64,000 nt of DNA from Lonicera japonica (GCA_021464415.1 CM038467.1:51689309-51753308), one strand, 5' to 3'. Shown: positions 35,279 through 47,582, counted from the stretch's first letter. The notes: generated from the letters alone by a model not told the origin. Numbers and translations: made by a program.

Positions 35279-36250
35279 CTATCCTAATGCGTCTTTATGT
35301 AACTTAAGAACTTTCAAGAGTTCAGACTCTTGAATAGAATTCAACTTGCTTGAGACTATGACAGGATAAGTCCCGGATTCTCCTAAAAAGGCATACTTTA
35401 GCTCCTGGGGTAGGGGCTTAAGTTCCAATTTTGGAGCTTCGAACGCAGAGGGTATAATTAAAGAATTACTCGGGGGGAGTTCTTCAAAACGTTCAGTCCA
35501 CATAACCTGCTCTGTTTCGAATTTTTCAGCATCTTCGCTGGAATTGAGATCAGAAACTGCTTTACTTATCTCCTTCTCGATAGGAGAATAAGCTTCGAAA
35601 TCAGAAAAAGAATGAGTCAAGGTTGACTCAACTGGGTCCTCATATTGCAATAAACCAAAGTATTCTTCCACAACAGTATCCAAGTAACTCACTTCTCGAA
35701 TATCTTCTTCTTCAAAATCTGGCTATCTAGGAATTGAAAAGATATTGATATCGAGAGTCATGTTTCCGAACGAAAGCTTCATAACGCCATTTCTAACACT
35801 GATAATAGCATTAATAGTAGCAAGGAAAGGTCTTCCTAAAATGATGGGAATCTGGGTACCAATATTAGCCATAGGTTGAGTATCTAGAACAACAAAGTCA
35901 ACTGGATAGACAAAGTTATCAACCTTAACCAAAATATCTTCAACTATTCCTCGTGGGACTTTCACGGAACGATCAGCCAGTTGCAATGTAATTCTCGTGG
36001 GTTTCAACTCACCCAAATCAAACTGCTGATAAATAGAATACGGGAGTAAGTTCACACTAGAACCAAGATCTAGGAGAGCATGTTCAATCTTTTGATCACC
36101 AATGTAACAAGAAATGGTAGGACAACCAGGGTCCTTGTGCTTGGCTGGCAAATTATGTTGAATGATCGAACTCACCTGATTAGCTAAAAATGCTTTCTTC
36201 TGAACAGAGACTCTTCTCTTTATGGTGCATAAGTCTTTAAGAAACTTAGC
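35279..36250 (-). pseudogene. Athila aspartic protease and linker
   Basis: The protease part shows LLDLGSSVNLLPYS and IPIILGRPFLAT, the active-site and flap-side motifs of retrotransposon proteases. Before it, AKFLKDLCTIKR leads in from gag, with a TAA replacing CAA at the gag end (36263). Between 35692 and 35720, and at 35279-35281 (TAG where TGG is expected), the frame is closed by stops. Confidence 0.8.
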
Positions 36251-36262
36251 ATAAGAAGGAAT

Positions 36263-38036
36263 TTACTTGATGGCATCCAAAAGAGGAATGTTGATCTTCA
36301 CTTGCTTAAAAATATCGAGAATCTCAGAATTATGGTTATCCTTAGCCGACTTCTGCAACCTCTGAGGAAAAGGGACGGGAATGTGATGAATAAAAGTTTT
36401 ATTCTTTTCTGGGACATCATTCACATTCTCGGCTTCTTCTTCAGCTTCCTTAGCTATCTCAGCTTCTTTCAAAGCTTCAGTAGAAGTGTACTGCTCAATT
36501 TCAACTTCTTCATCTTCTACCTCCATCCCTCTTGTTTGAACATATTCAGGTGGAGGTGGCTCTATTTGATTGTCAATAACTCTACCACTCCTCAAGGTAG
36601 TGATAGCTTTGACCTGCTCATGATATTGTTTAGTGCCTGAAGAAGAAGAATTATCATTGGCTTTGGGATTGGGCTGAGGTTGAGCTGGAAAAGTTGCCTT
36701 CTCTTTTGGGTCATTCTGACTAGCAATCTTCTCCATAGAAACTTTCATCTGGTTCATCGTCTGCAGCATCTGCTGAAACATGCCTTGCAGATTCTCCTCA
36801 GGAATTTTCCTATGCGGTGGAATATAAGAATTAGGACTCGAACCTTGAGGTTGTTGATACTGCTGAGGTTGAGATTGAAAATTAACTGGAGGTTGAGATT
36901 GCTGATAGAACGGTTGAAGTGGTGGCGGTGGTTGGAAATTAGACTGGGGCTGCTGAAATGGTTGAGAAGGTTTCATGGGATTCCCTTCATAGTTGTTACC
37001 AGACCAACTGAGGTTGGGATGGTTCCTCCAAGATGGGTTATATCGATCCCCATAAGAATTGGATTTGCCAATTGCCATGACAGCATTGACATCAGTGTTC
37101 AACACTTCTCTAAGAGCTGAGATGGTTGGACAGTCACTAGTGAGATGACCAAGTGTGTCGCAAATGCTGCAAGCTTGCTCCACGAATGGTTTTGGAAGTT
37201 GGTTCTCCTCTTTTTGATTCTAGAGATTCAAGTTTTCGGCAAATAGTAGCTAGCTTAACGCTGATTTCATCGTTATCCTTCAGTTGGTACACACCAGCTG
37301 GTGCTACCTTTGCTCTAGCTGTACTTTCCTTAGCACTCGGTTCCCATTCTTGAGAAACTTCAGAAAGCCATTCAAGGTATGCCTCTGCATCAGTGGGACT
37401 CTTTCCTAAGAATTGCCCATTGCACATTGATTTAACAAACTGACGAGTGGAGGGAACTAGACCATCATAAAAGAAACTGATGATTCTCCACTTTTCATAA
37501 CCATGATGAGGACAAGAATTAAAAAGTTCTTTGAAGCGCTCCCAACACTGAAAGTAGGTTTCATCATCCTTCTGGGAGAAGTTTTGAATCGCCTTCTTCG
37601 AGTTGGAAGTAAGATGTAAAGGAAAGAATTTCTTGAGAAATTGTTCTTGGAGTTCTTGCCACGAGTTAATGGATCTCGGGCGTAGAGAGATAAACGAAGT
37701 TTTAGCTTTATCCTTCAGGGAGAAAGGAAATAGCTTCAACTTAATTGTATCTTCAGAACAGTTCTGGTCACTGAAAGTGGCATAGACATCCTCAAATTCT
37801 CGAATATGAAGGTAGGCTTGTTCACTTTCAAACCCATGATAAGTAGGTAGAAGTTGAATCATGCCATTGCGAAAATGAAAATTATTTGCATCATTTGAAA
37901 AATTAATGCAAGAAGGAGTAGCATTTCTGCCAGGAAGTAGGAGTTCACGCAAAGTAAGATTAGGATTTTGAACTGCTTGGTTGACTCCATTATTAGCTGC
38001 TCGTGCTGCTTGTGCTTCAGCGTCCTGATTGGCCAT
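36263..38036 (-). pseudogene. Athila gag, two frames
   Basis: The ATG at 38036 (MANQDAEAQAARAANNG) starts a capsid-like region with a retrotransposon gag block (INSWQELQEQFLKKFFP, CWERFKELFNSCPHHG). A frameshift near 37150-37190 leads to the second part. This begins with a zinc knuckle C-SI-C-DTLG-H-LTSD-C, continues with a Gln/Pro-rich stretch and ends with an acidic Glu-rich stretch before NIPLLDAIK. In an intact Athila these form one gag protein that packages the RNA. Confidence 0.85.
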
Positions 38037-38314
38037 CGGGTGTTCAGTTGCCCACGGGATAGGACCGTTCGAAGAATTAGAAGAAAAAGAAAGTGGAAGT
38101 GAATTGGTGGAACTGGAAGACTCGGATGCTTAAGAAAATCCGTCGTCTGGCTTGTACTTGTCAGGGATGACACGGTACTCGTACAGAGGATTACTTGAGA
38201 TACGGTTATTTGGACCACGAAGCCAAAGTTTCATATACTAGGCTGAGACCTAATATAGAATCCTAGGAAGAAAAAGAAGAAAGAAAGAAAACTAGAATAA
38301 GATATTGACAACCT

Positions 38315-38332
38315 TCCCCGGCAACGGCGCCA
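38315..38332 (-). other. Athila primer binding site (tRNA-Asp type)
   Basis: On the minus strand TGGCGCCGTTGCCGGGGA follows the LTR end after about ten bases. This word is the tRNA-Asp site known from Athila elements. Confidence 0.85.
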
Positions 38333-38342
38333 AAATCTTGCT

Positions 38343-40626
38343 TGACTACGCTCAAAAAGTGCGAAGTATTATGCCTAAGTGCAAGCGGTCAAGTTATAAT
38401 ATACTTGGGAAGTCCAAGGTCGAACCACAGGGAAGTGAAGGAATCTATTTCTTCCAATTATCTCTCTCAGGGGAAAGAAGGGAAAGGAAAAAAAATGATT
38501 GAAAGGAGGAATATGAAATGAAAAATGAAACTATTAACTAAATTAAACTAAAACTAAAGGCAAATCTAGTCCTATGGTGCAAAATTAAAGGGAATCCACA
38601 AGCGCAAGTTTTCTACTGAAAAGGCTTCCTAAATGCACTAGGGGAACATGCAGTTGAACTAAAAATAAATAAATAAAATAAAACAGCGTACTAATTGAAC
38701 AAAACAGAATATTAAATGTACTTAAACCAACAAGAAACAAACGTTAGGGGTATCCGTAGCTAGGGAATACGAAACTAGTCTAATCGGGTAATCCAATTTT
38801 AAGTTTAAATAGGATTTCTCACTAAAGTTCAGCTCTTAGAAGTTCCAACCATCCAATTGTATTGCTACTACAACTATATCATAGTCCATGCGTGACAAAG
38901 ACCATATAGACTAGATTCGAGCAACAGAATTCGATAGTGAAGCTTTTTTACTTTGAAAAAGTGTAATTTGAGACCTAGTATTGCTAATGCGTGACAAAAA
39001 CAATACAAGTTGATTAAACTCTCCAAAAATCATTAGCTTAACACTCTCTTAAGGTTTGAATGTGCTTGAACATGATTCAAGTCAAATCCGTCTTAAAAAG
39101 AATGTTGAAAGTCAAAACTATCACTTTCTCGGCACTTATGTGAATAAAGGCCAAAATAGCGCCAAATCAGCCAATTCAATTATGAAACTAACTTAACTAA
39201 TTAGAGGATAAAGACCGTCCTCAAATCAGCCACGTTAGGGTTTTGGTGCAAAAATCCATGAATTGACAATTTTACGGTTCTTAATCAAATATAATTTTTG
39301 AGCTAACTTATGGAAACATATTTTTTAGGCATGAAAAGATAACAAATTATTCTTACATTCAGTAGGTGATCTTTAACCAATGGAAAAATCAGATTCAAAC
39401 TTAAATTGGATTACATTCAAAGATTAAGTTCGCATCTTTCACTACGGACCCCTAACTAATGATTTAGCTAGACATATTCAAATTAAACATGCAAACAAGC
39501 TTTAAAATTATGAAAAATAGTAGACACATACTTGATATTGAATAAAATCAGATTTGAAAACTTTTGGCTTTGAAATTACTCAATTTCGATTTAAAACAAA
39601 GATTTTACGCTTAAAACGGTAAACAAACTCAAAACGGTCATAAACTGATGAATTTCGACTAAAAGCCTAAAATTTCTGGAAAATCAGATTTCTTATTATG
39701 AACAAAGAATCACATATGAATAGTATTGAAAAACGATAAACTATTTGAATATAGAACGATAAACTAGCATCAATTGATGAAAAACCGAAAAATCGAACAA
39801 AACGGGTCTATAAACCCTAGAACCAGCCCTTAAAACGTGGGTTTAGGGTTAATTCCAGAATATATATGAACCCTAACAACTAATCTGTGAATATCTAAGC
39901 AAACAAAGGATTAAAAGCAATTAAATTGAAGAAATTAGAAAACTAGGGTTTACCCGGATGAAGAACAGCAATTGCAATTGAAACTTGATATAATGATGAA
40001 ATGAATCTTGAAAACACCAATGGTCCAGCCTCAATATGCCATAAAAAAACTAAACTAACAATTATTTTGAAGAAAGAAAAGAAAAATCACTCAAGTTTGA
40101 TCGTTAGATTCAGCGCAAAAGCTCCCAAGAACGGACGATGCTCTCTGCTTCTCTACTAATCAATTCTAAAATATTGTCTACCCTAAAATATGAGATATAT
40201 GACCTTTGATACAGTACCCAGGTGTCTTAATTCGTGGTTTTAGTGATCCTTGAAGAGACGGGCCAAAACATGGCTTAAAATTGAATTTGGGCCTAAAATT
40301 GGGCCCATCTTCTTTATGATGTCTTCTCCTTTTACTCATAACTTTCTGGTCCGAATTCCAATTGACGTACCGTTTTCGTCTACGCGTAGATAATTTAATT
40401 CTCTACAACTTATATTTCTAGAGATTTCTTCAAATTATCATTGTAGAAAAATTCAGTTGCTTAACCATTTTAGGCCTGAAAATGGCTTAGTAACACAAAA
40501 ATATAATGCAATGCCTTCTTTTCATGCTTAAACTGAATTTACATGCAATTTTCGGTTTTAGATGATAACTATAAGCTAATTGAGCCATGTTTAAGGGATT
40601 ATAAATGCAATTTCTGGGCTCAATCA
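38343..40626 (-). repeat. Athila 5' LTR
   Basis: 2,284 bp, colinear with 26270-28761. It keeps a segment with 'ctaatctgtgaatatctaag' (39875-39950) missing from the other LTR. It lost about 270 bp between 'tgtagaaaaa' and 'cttcagttgcttaacca' near 40450. Confidence 0.9.
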
Positions 40627-41515
40627 CTCTGTTTGCTCCATTTTCCTCCCTCGAAGGATTTTGTTTGCTCCACTTGCCTCTTTTCGAGGACTTTCATTGC
40701 TCCACTTGCCTTTAATTGCTAGAAGAGAGAGACATCTGTGTGGTGGAGGGAACTCATTAAGAGTTTTATACTAAAATGTATTCCATTCTCCAGGAATCTT
40801 TGATGTCTTTTTTCCATATTTTTTATCCTCTGTAATAGGTGCTTTCCAGAAAAAATAGTTCTTTCAACTTTTCACAGCTTTTTGTAAAGAACCATGATTC
40901 AATCATTTCTCTTGCTTCTAAGTTGTTTCTCTTTTATCTTGCTAAAAAGAAAATTTTCTTGAAAGGAATCTCTGATCTATTTTGAAACTGCCTGATATTT
41001 TTGAGAATATTCTTGGGCCCATATTGTTTTTTGTTTTGCGGTGTCCTTATTCATCCCTCTTTCGGGGAAGCTTTTCCTGGTCTTTTTTGTTTTTGACCAA
41101 AAGCTTCTTGTCCCGTTTGGCTTGATCAGGAGCCTTACTCAGCCAAGGAAAAGCCCTGAGGCTGCTTTGGCCTAGCTGTCACTCTTGGTGTGGCTCTCCC
41201 TATCCCTTATACATTCTCTGTTTCTCTCGCTTACTCTGGGCTCTCGTGGGGATTCTTCGCTTTTCTACTATCTCATTTTTTACTATTCCCATCTTATTAT
41301 GATATTTTTCTCGTTCTCGTTAACATTTTTAGATTTTTTGTGCTTGATCAGAGACTCATTTGTAGATAGATTTTTCTTTCGCGATTTCTTCTGGAGAAAC
41401 AACTATGAGTGCACTTTCGTATAAAAAGTCAAAAAAAAGTCAAAAAAACTATCTCTGAAGTGCCCTTGCAGGATATAAAATGAGAAAAATATAAAAAAAT
41501 CAGGGGGATAGGGGC
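40627..41515 (-). mobile_element. 3' region of a truncated minus-strand Tat-type element
   Basis: Non-coding. The words 'agctgtcactcttggtgtgg' (41174-41193) and 'ggtgtccttattcatccctc' (41041-41060) recur in opposite orientation, in the same order and at similar spacing, at about 62336-62359 and 62453-62478, in the 3' region of the plus-strand Tat-type element. It is cut on the left by the Athila LTR. Confidence 0.55.
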
Positions 41516-41578
41516 ATTGTCTTGCAACATCTCTATGAACAGCAATTTGTTGCGCGACAAACGTGTCTTCTATATAAA
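41516..41578 (+). promoter_or_regulatory. Palindromic boxes and TATA box before the first antisense gene
   Basis: TTTGTTGCGCGACAAA (41546-41561), one base from a perfect palindrome, lies 10 bp before TATATAAA (41571-41578). A weaker relative, 'attgtcttgcaacat', starts 30 bp upstream at 41516. A pyrimidine-rich leader follows, and the ATG is at 41717. The second antisense gene has the same arrangement. Confidence 0.5.
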
Positions 41579-42055
41579 CCCCCTGTTGAGCTCATTCCAC
41601 CTCATTCTCTCATTTCTCTAACTTTCTTTTCTCTCTTTCTCTAGCGCGAAAGCCCTGTATCTTTAGGTTCTTTTTCAACTATTTTCCTTATTTTCTACTC
41701 CTTTCTGCCTATCATTATGGATCCTGCTCACAGAGGACAGCCAGACCGATTGGGGGGGAGGGGGTGACCAAGAGGATGTCATTTTTACTGACGCCTAAGG
41801 CGTCCTGCACTGCAGCCCTCATCATGACGACTGGGCTAACATCGATTGGTATGGTGACGATGGAGTGGACCACGGTCATGCGGTGGTGTACCAGGACGTG
41901 ACCTGGGTTGCTCCTATTCCCGATGTACCATGGCTCCTTATGGAGCCCACTTCTCATGAGATTCGTCACCAGACCTTGGTATGTCTTTTGAGACTATCCT
42001 TTTATAGATATGTGGACGTTTTTATCCATGTTTGTCGATTGGTTATTTCCTGCAT

Positions 42056-42990
42056 GTTTTTAAACAATTCCTATAGCACTCATAATTACACCAAAGCAAG
42101 TCAAGTTTTTGAAATTACATAATTTACCTTTATAAACCCTATAACACTCATAATTACACCAAAGTACCCTTAGATTTTAAAAATTACATAATTTACCCTT
42201 ATAAACCCTAAAACTCTCATTATTACACCAAAGTACCCTCAGGTTTTTGAAATTACATAATTTACCCTTATAAACACTATAATTCTCATGATTACACCAA
42301 AGTACCATCAAGTTTTAAAAATTACATAATTTACTCTTATAAACCCTATAACACTCATAAATATATCAAAGTACCCTCAGATTTTAAAAATTACATAATT
42401 TACCCTTATAAACTCTCTAACTCTCATAATTACACCAAAGTACCCTTAAGTTTTGAAAATTGCATAATTTACCCTTATAAACCCTATAACTCTCATAATT
42501 ACACCAAAGTACCCTCGGGTTTTAGAAATTACATAATTTACCCTTATAGACCCTATAACTCTCATAATTACACCAAAGTACTCTCAAGTTTTATAAATTA
42601 CATTATTTACCCTTATAGACTTTATAACTCTCATAATTACACCAAAATACCCTCAAGTTTTAGAAATTACATAATATACCCTTATAAAATCTATAACTCT
42701 CAAAATTATACTAAAGTACCCTCAAGTTTTGAAAATTACATAATTTACCCTTATATACCCTATAACTCTCATAATTACACCAAAGTACCCTCAGGTTTTA
42801 AAAATTACATAATTTATCCTTATAGACCCTATAACTCTCATAATTACACCAAAGTATCACCAGGTTTTGAAAATTACATAATTTACTCTTATAAACCCTA
42901 TAACTCTCATAATTATACTAAAGTACCCTCAGGTTTTGGAATTTACATAATTTTCCCTTATAAACCCTATAACTCTCATAATTACTTGTA
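42056..42990. repeat. 69-bp tandem array, about 13.5 copies
   Basis: Units of about 69 bp contain 'ctcataattacaccaaagta', 'ccctcaggtttt', 'aaattacataatttaccctt' and 'ataaaccctataa'. The first 'tcataattac' lies at about 42080 and the next at 42149. Copies differ from each other by a few bases. The array fills the first intron of the antisense gene and ends in a TA microsatellite (about 42988-43007). Confidence 0.95.
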
Positions 42991-43753
42991 TATATATATA
43001 TATATATCCGTTGTGTCTGTAGTGGGCTGGCCGAGGTTGGGGTTATCCTAACACTATTTTTGTTGAGTGGCGACAGGCCCCAGCCCCTGTATAGGAGTAA
43101 CTATTCGTGATTCCCTTTTGCGCTTTTCTCGATGCACTGCCATAGAAGGTATTAAGGGCGGTGGTTCTGGTGACGGCCCTCGTGACTTATTGATGGGATA
43201 TTACTCATACGTTCCACTAGAGCTAGGGAGAGATGACGATGACACCACTGGATCTCTTTGCTTTGACCAGGATACCCTCGGGAGGAGTCTCCATACATAT
43301 AGATGTTCCTATACACCTTACCTCCGACGGCATATTAGGTGCGCTGGGGTGGATCCCGTAACAATGGGGCTCGGGTGATACTATACTTTGGGCTGTCCTG
43401 ATCACGCGCCTGGCAGCAGAGAGAGCTAGATTGGCTGCTATTGGAGAGTAGATGACTAGACAAGAGGAGTACCAATATGCTGTGTCCTGCTGTTGCTGAC
43501 ATGTTATGATCTTTTCGAGGCTTGTGGGGGAGATAAAGCCCATCTCTGGTAGCTGCCATTCATCCAAGATTTCAGCGCCATATTCGATTATGATTTGGGA
43601 AATTTTATTTTAGTTATCCTCCACGATGCTATGGACCATGTTTCATGACATTTGGCCCTGAACCTCAAGGGCTTTTCTTTACTGTGGAAGGTATAAACCT
43701 CTGACTTTATTTGTTTGTCTTACATTTACACTTTACTTAATTCTGATGCTAAT

Positions 43754-45381
43754 TGTAGGTCGAAAAATATCCTAGAGGGGGGGGGGGTGAATAGGGTTTT
43801 AAAAATTTAATGCGGAATTAAAAAGTTTTAAAAATATTTAAGTAAAGCAACTTAGTTAAATAAGTTTATCAAGAAAAATAATCAATTAAATAATCAATCC
43901 CAAGAATAAGCAATAATATAAGCAACTTCAATTAATTAATATAACAAATAAATAAAGAGATTGAGTAAGAAATATTGAACCAATTTGAAGTCGAAGATTT
44001 TTTGTCCACACGGTTCGGCTTGTTCCCCCTACTCCGCGCTCGGTTAGTTTCCCGAGAATTTCCACTATAACCGATCTCCTTCCGGGTGAAGATCAAACCT
44101 CTACAAGTGTTTTCTTCTCACACACTCTTACAAGTATTGAAACACCCTCAATACTCTCACAAGAAATCCCTCTTGCTATTCTATGAGATACACCTCTCAC
44201 AAATATGATTTGAATAAGTTTTGGTGGCTAACACCAATGTACAATATCTCTCTTGTGTATAACAAAATACAAATGAAGCTCACACTAAGAGATATCAAAA
44301 TTGATCAAAGTATATAGCTCAAAAATGAAGAATTTGATCAATAAGATGAATTGAATACTTGAATAACTTTGTATATATGTAAAATAAGTTTGTAGAATGA
44401 TTCAAGTGTGTTAAAACATGTCTAAGACATCATATTTATAGCTTACAAAATCATATGGCCGTTGGGGATGATTAAGAGAGGTTTTGGCTCCAAGGTATAC
44501 ATTTTCAAACTTTCCAACAGCTAGTTTTGACAAAACAATTCAAAATTGTTTTGTTAATTTCTCTCAATTAGACCGTTGGATCATGATCAAATTTTAGTCA
44601 AACTTTCCAGGAGATGTTGTCTAACTACTATAAAAATTTCAAAGTGATCGAAGTTCGGGAAGTCCTCCATTTTACCGTTAGATCAAAACTGGGCAAAAAT
44701 TGAGCGAATTTTAAACGAAAAATAAAAATATTTTTCCAATTTAATAATTTAGTTCCAAATAAAATTCTAATGATTTTTGAACATCAAATATATGTTTCTA
44801 AGATACCCATTGTTATTATAGCTTAAAATATGATCATTTAAAATTAATATGAATTTATTTTGAAACTCGATTTTTGTAAAATGATGTTTTTCAAATAAAT
44901 TCAATTTCAAGCTAGTTTAAATCAATCTTTAAAGGATGCAAGAATATGTTTGAGCTATAGGGATTTGATCAATAAAGTCTCTTCACATAAAATCTAAGCA
45001 CTCACTCCATTTAATAATAATTCGAGTCTTTGTGATGCTTGATTTTCTTGTGCGTATCTTTACTTGTTTGATGTTCTTGATCCTTTCTTGGTTTTGATAA
45101 CTTGTAGGACATGTGGAGATCATTCTTGTGCATATCTTCACTTGCTTGATGATCTAGATCTTTTCTTGGCTTTGTTTAGCACATATATATCACTTGAGTT
45201 TATTTCTTGTGAGTCGAGGCGTTTGTAAAGCTTGTGTGAGATTTGCTTCGGTTTGAAGTTACACTTGGTCGAAAGATATGTCGGTTAAAATGGCTATTAT
45301 CATTGGAACAACCGAGTTAAATAACACTTTATTAACTTATTGTAATTATCAAAATAAGATTAATTGACTTTAAGGTCAACA
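43754..45381 (-). mobile_element. Solo copia LTR with target duplication
   Basis: 1,628 bp. On the minus strand it starts TGTTGACCTTAAAG and ends TTTTTCGACCTACA. It is flanked by CTAAT on both sides (43749-43753 and 45382-45386), a perfect 5-bp duplication. It is the same family as the LTRs at 51409-53324 and 54825-56509. It sits in an intron-like segment of the antisense gene. Confidence 0.93.
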
Positions 45382-47019
45382 CTAATAACTTTGTACCCTT
45401 TTTTTTGGAGTCGGTTTGTACCCTGCTTCTACATTGATTAATAACGGAAAACTACAGGGCTCCTTATGTATATCGAACTCGAGACACTGAAGTCACTACT
45501 GTCTCTGACCTGTTGGAGGAGCATGTAAGTATTTGTTTAAATATCATTTATTTTTAAATATATATATAAAAACATATGACTAAGAAACATTTCTTTCTTC
45601 TCTTCTTTAGATTGAGTTAGCCTTGTGGGGTGATCTGGGCCTTCATTTTGGATATGCCCAAGCTCTCACAGCTTCAAGGACCAGATGGTTAGTTTGAGAC
45701 GAGTACAGTCTTCACTTTTATCTAGGAGAGTGAGTTATTCGTCAGCACACACCGGCTCAGTAGCCTTAGATTTTGGTGTTTCCACCTATTTTAATAAGAC
45801 GGAAGGGCAAGATTGATTCGGTGATGGTGTTGGCATTGGTGGATGGGTTAGATTTTTATACGTTCACCGAGCAAGGTGACTACGCTGCCTTTGCTACTTG
45901 ATTCTTGATGAGAGCGTTGGGAGACGATCCCAATTATATATGAGGGTAGTACCATTTGTCGAGGACGGTTCCATGGCACTTACCACCTGTTGCCAACCAG
46001 AGGGACAACATTCCAGACTTCGATGATGAGGACCCGGAGCGAGATAGAGTGCTACCGCCAACTGAGGGTGCCAGTCTCGATAGGGGAGACGGAGGTGGGG
46101 AGGCTCCAATTCCAGAGCAGCCACCCAAGACTGAGGAGGAGTAGGATGAGGCTGAGGAAGAGGGTGGTGGTGGTTTTACTGAAAGGTCCTGGGAGCTAGC
46201 AAACTTTGATTATGGTCAGTTCAGATAGACTGCCCCGACTACTAAAGTTACACCTCCGGGTGGGGGTCCTTCATTGACAGAGATAGCCTTGGTGGATCCT
46301 CCTGTGGTGAGGACTTATGCGATATTGACTCCGCTTGGTCCTGAAGCTATGGGTCCTCCTACGGGGGGTACTACCTCCTCCATTTTTGGTTTACGAGGAG
46401 GGTGGGTCTTCTTTTTCTCTGGCCGGAGCCTCCTTTCTAATGGTCATCCTGCCGTCACTTTCACAGGAGATCTCATATGCCGGTGTGGGCCTTCACCGGT
46501 ATCTAGTGCCAGGGGTTCCTCTTTCTGAGGATACCTTCAGTTATTTAGGTGGCCACCCTAATGATGAGGTATCTTTCTCTCTTCTTTCGTATTTTTTTTT
46601 GTCTATACTTTACTATCTGTGCTAACTCGCTTTTCCTTTTTTAATAGATGGTGATAATCCGAGTGGGTGATTTGTGGGAGCTGCATGCACGTTCCTTATA
46701 CAACTGGAACCTACTACAGTACATAAGACAAGATCCCCTCACCTACATGCATGATTATAGGAGGACGATCGAGGCCTCATTGCAGGTAAACGGTCCTTTA
46801 ACTTCTTCCCGGACGTGGACCGAGTCTCAGAGGAGGAGTAACCGGCCTTCCAAGCGTTCGAGGTCTTTGACGGTTTGACCATCGTCTTTCGTCCAGACGG
46901 CTGAGACTCTTACTGTAGAGGTGGCACGGCCAACAGTTGATCCTACTAGGGCTACCTATCCACTCGATGAGGCGTCATGTGATAGTGAGAGCGTGTCGAA
47001 ATGCACTCGGATAGATTAG

Positions 47020-47414
47020 TTTTACTTTCCTGCATTGTTCTTAGGATTTGGACATATGTTAATCATTAGTACTATTTTTATTTATTTTTAAATTTTAAAA
47101 ATTATTTTGTAGGAATTTAGACAAAATTTTATTTTTATTAACTTTCTAGGTTTAAAATTATTTTTTGTAGGAATTAAACTCTTATTGACTAAAATGCATT
47201 TATTTTTCTAATGTGTGTAGATAAATAAGCAAATAATAACATAATATGAAAACACGAATAGTATTTTTAGAGATCATACCACCTTTTATATAGTAAAAAG
47301 AGACCCTTAAGGTCCTACAAAATAATAAAGTAAGTACAATGCATCTAGAGTAGTCCTTTTGGCAAAAATGACTTCACGGGCTCTAAAATAGCTTAAGGGG
47401 TGGATTTTTGGAGA
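47020..47414. other. AT-rich spacer between the two antisense genes
   Basis: Non-coding, with a loosely repeated phrase 'aaattattttttgtaggaatt' near 47097-47175. Confidence 0.5.
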
Positions 47415-47527
47415 TTTGTCGTGTGACATATCCCCCTGGACATTGGATTATTGCGCGATAATCCCTTCTGGAGGTGATTTGCCGTGCGACAAACAGGTAT
47501 AATACCCTCCTTTTTATTATAAATACT
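47415..47527 (+). promoter_or_regulatory. Three palindromic boxes and TATA boxes before the second antisense gene
   Basis: Boxes lie at 47415-47430 (TTTGTCGTGTGACATA), 47445-47464 (GGATTATTGCGCGATAATCC, near-perfect palindrome) and 47478-47493 (TTTGCCGTGCGACAAA). They start 30-33 bp apart. TATA-like words follow at 47498 and 47516. A C/T-rich leader then runs to the coding region at 47583. Confidence 0.5.
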
Positions 47528-47582
47528 TCATATTCCTTCCTTCATCTCCATACCTACCTTCCTCTTATTTCTTTCTAGAGAC

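Larger units (their letters stand above)
26270..40626 (-). mobile_element. Athila-type Ty3/gypsy retrotransposon
   Basis: The element is 14.4 kb, read on the minus strand. The order is 5' LTR (38343-40626), primer site, gag (38036-36263), protease, reverse transcriptase, RNase H and integrase (to about 32560), a third ORF (31824-30760), about 2 kb of non-coding DNA and the 3' LTR (28761-26270). The tRNA-Asp-type primer site and this gag-pol type identify the Athila lineage. Five-base flanks AAGAG and CTCTG do not match, so no target duplication is left. Stops and frameshifts occur in every coding part. Confidence 0.9.
41717..47019 (+). pseudogene. Multi-exon antisense gene of the Tat-type element, decayed
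   Basis: Plus-strand exon-like blocks with matching GT/AG borders: about 41717-41976 (MDPAHRGQPDRLGG, then after a frame change DWYGDDGVDHGHAVVYQDV), 43024-43690 (WAGRGWGYPNTIFVEWRQAP), 45455-45526 (RAPYVYRTRDTEVTTVSDLL), 45612-46567 (LALWGDLGLHFGYAQAL, GDDGLDF-like and Pro/Glu-rich tail) and 46649-47019 (VGDLWELHARSLYNWNLLQY, ending KCTRID). Stops and a frameshift in the G-run near 41750 break it. Intron 1 is filled by a 69-bp tandem array and intron 2 carries a solo LTR. The product is not recognised. Its place beyond pol, on the opposite strand, suggests an extra antisense ORF as described in Tat elements. A captured or unrelated host gene remains possible. Confidence 0.45.

Noticed and set aside
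36302..37120. Long plus-strand frames rich in Leu, Arg and Phe
   Set aside because: Antisense of the Gln/Pro/Glu-rich gag part.
42056..42990. CRISPR-like array
   Set aside because: Units are contiguous 69-bp tandem copies without unique spacers, in a plant genome.
43067..43378. Stand-alone plus-strand gene of about 100 codons
   Set aside because: It has no ATG and better fits an exon block of the larger antisense gene.
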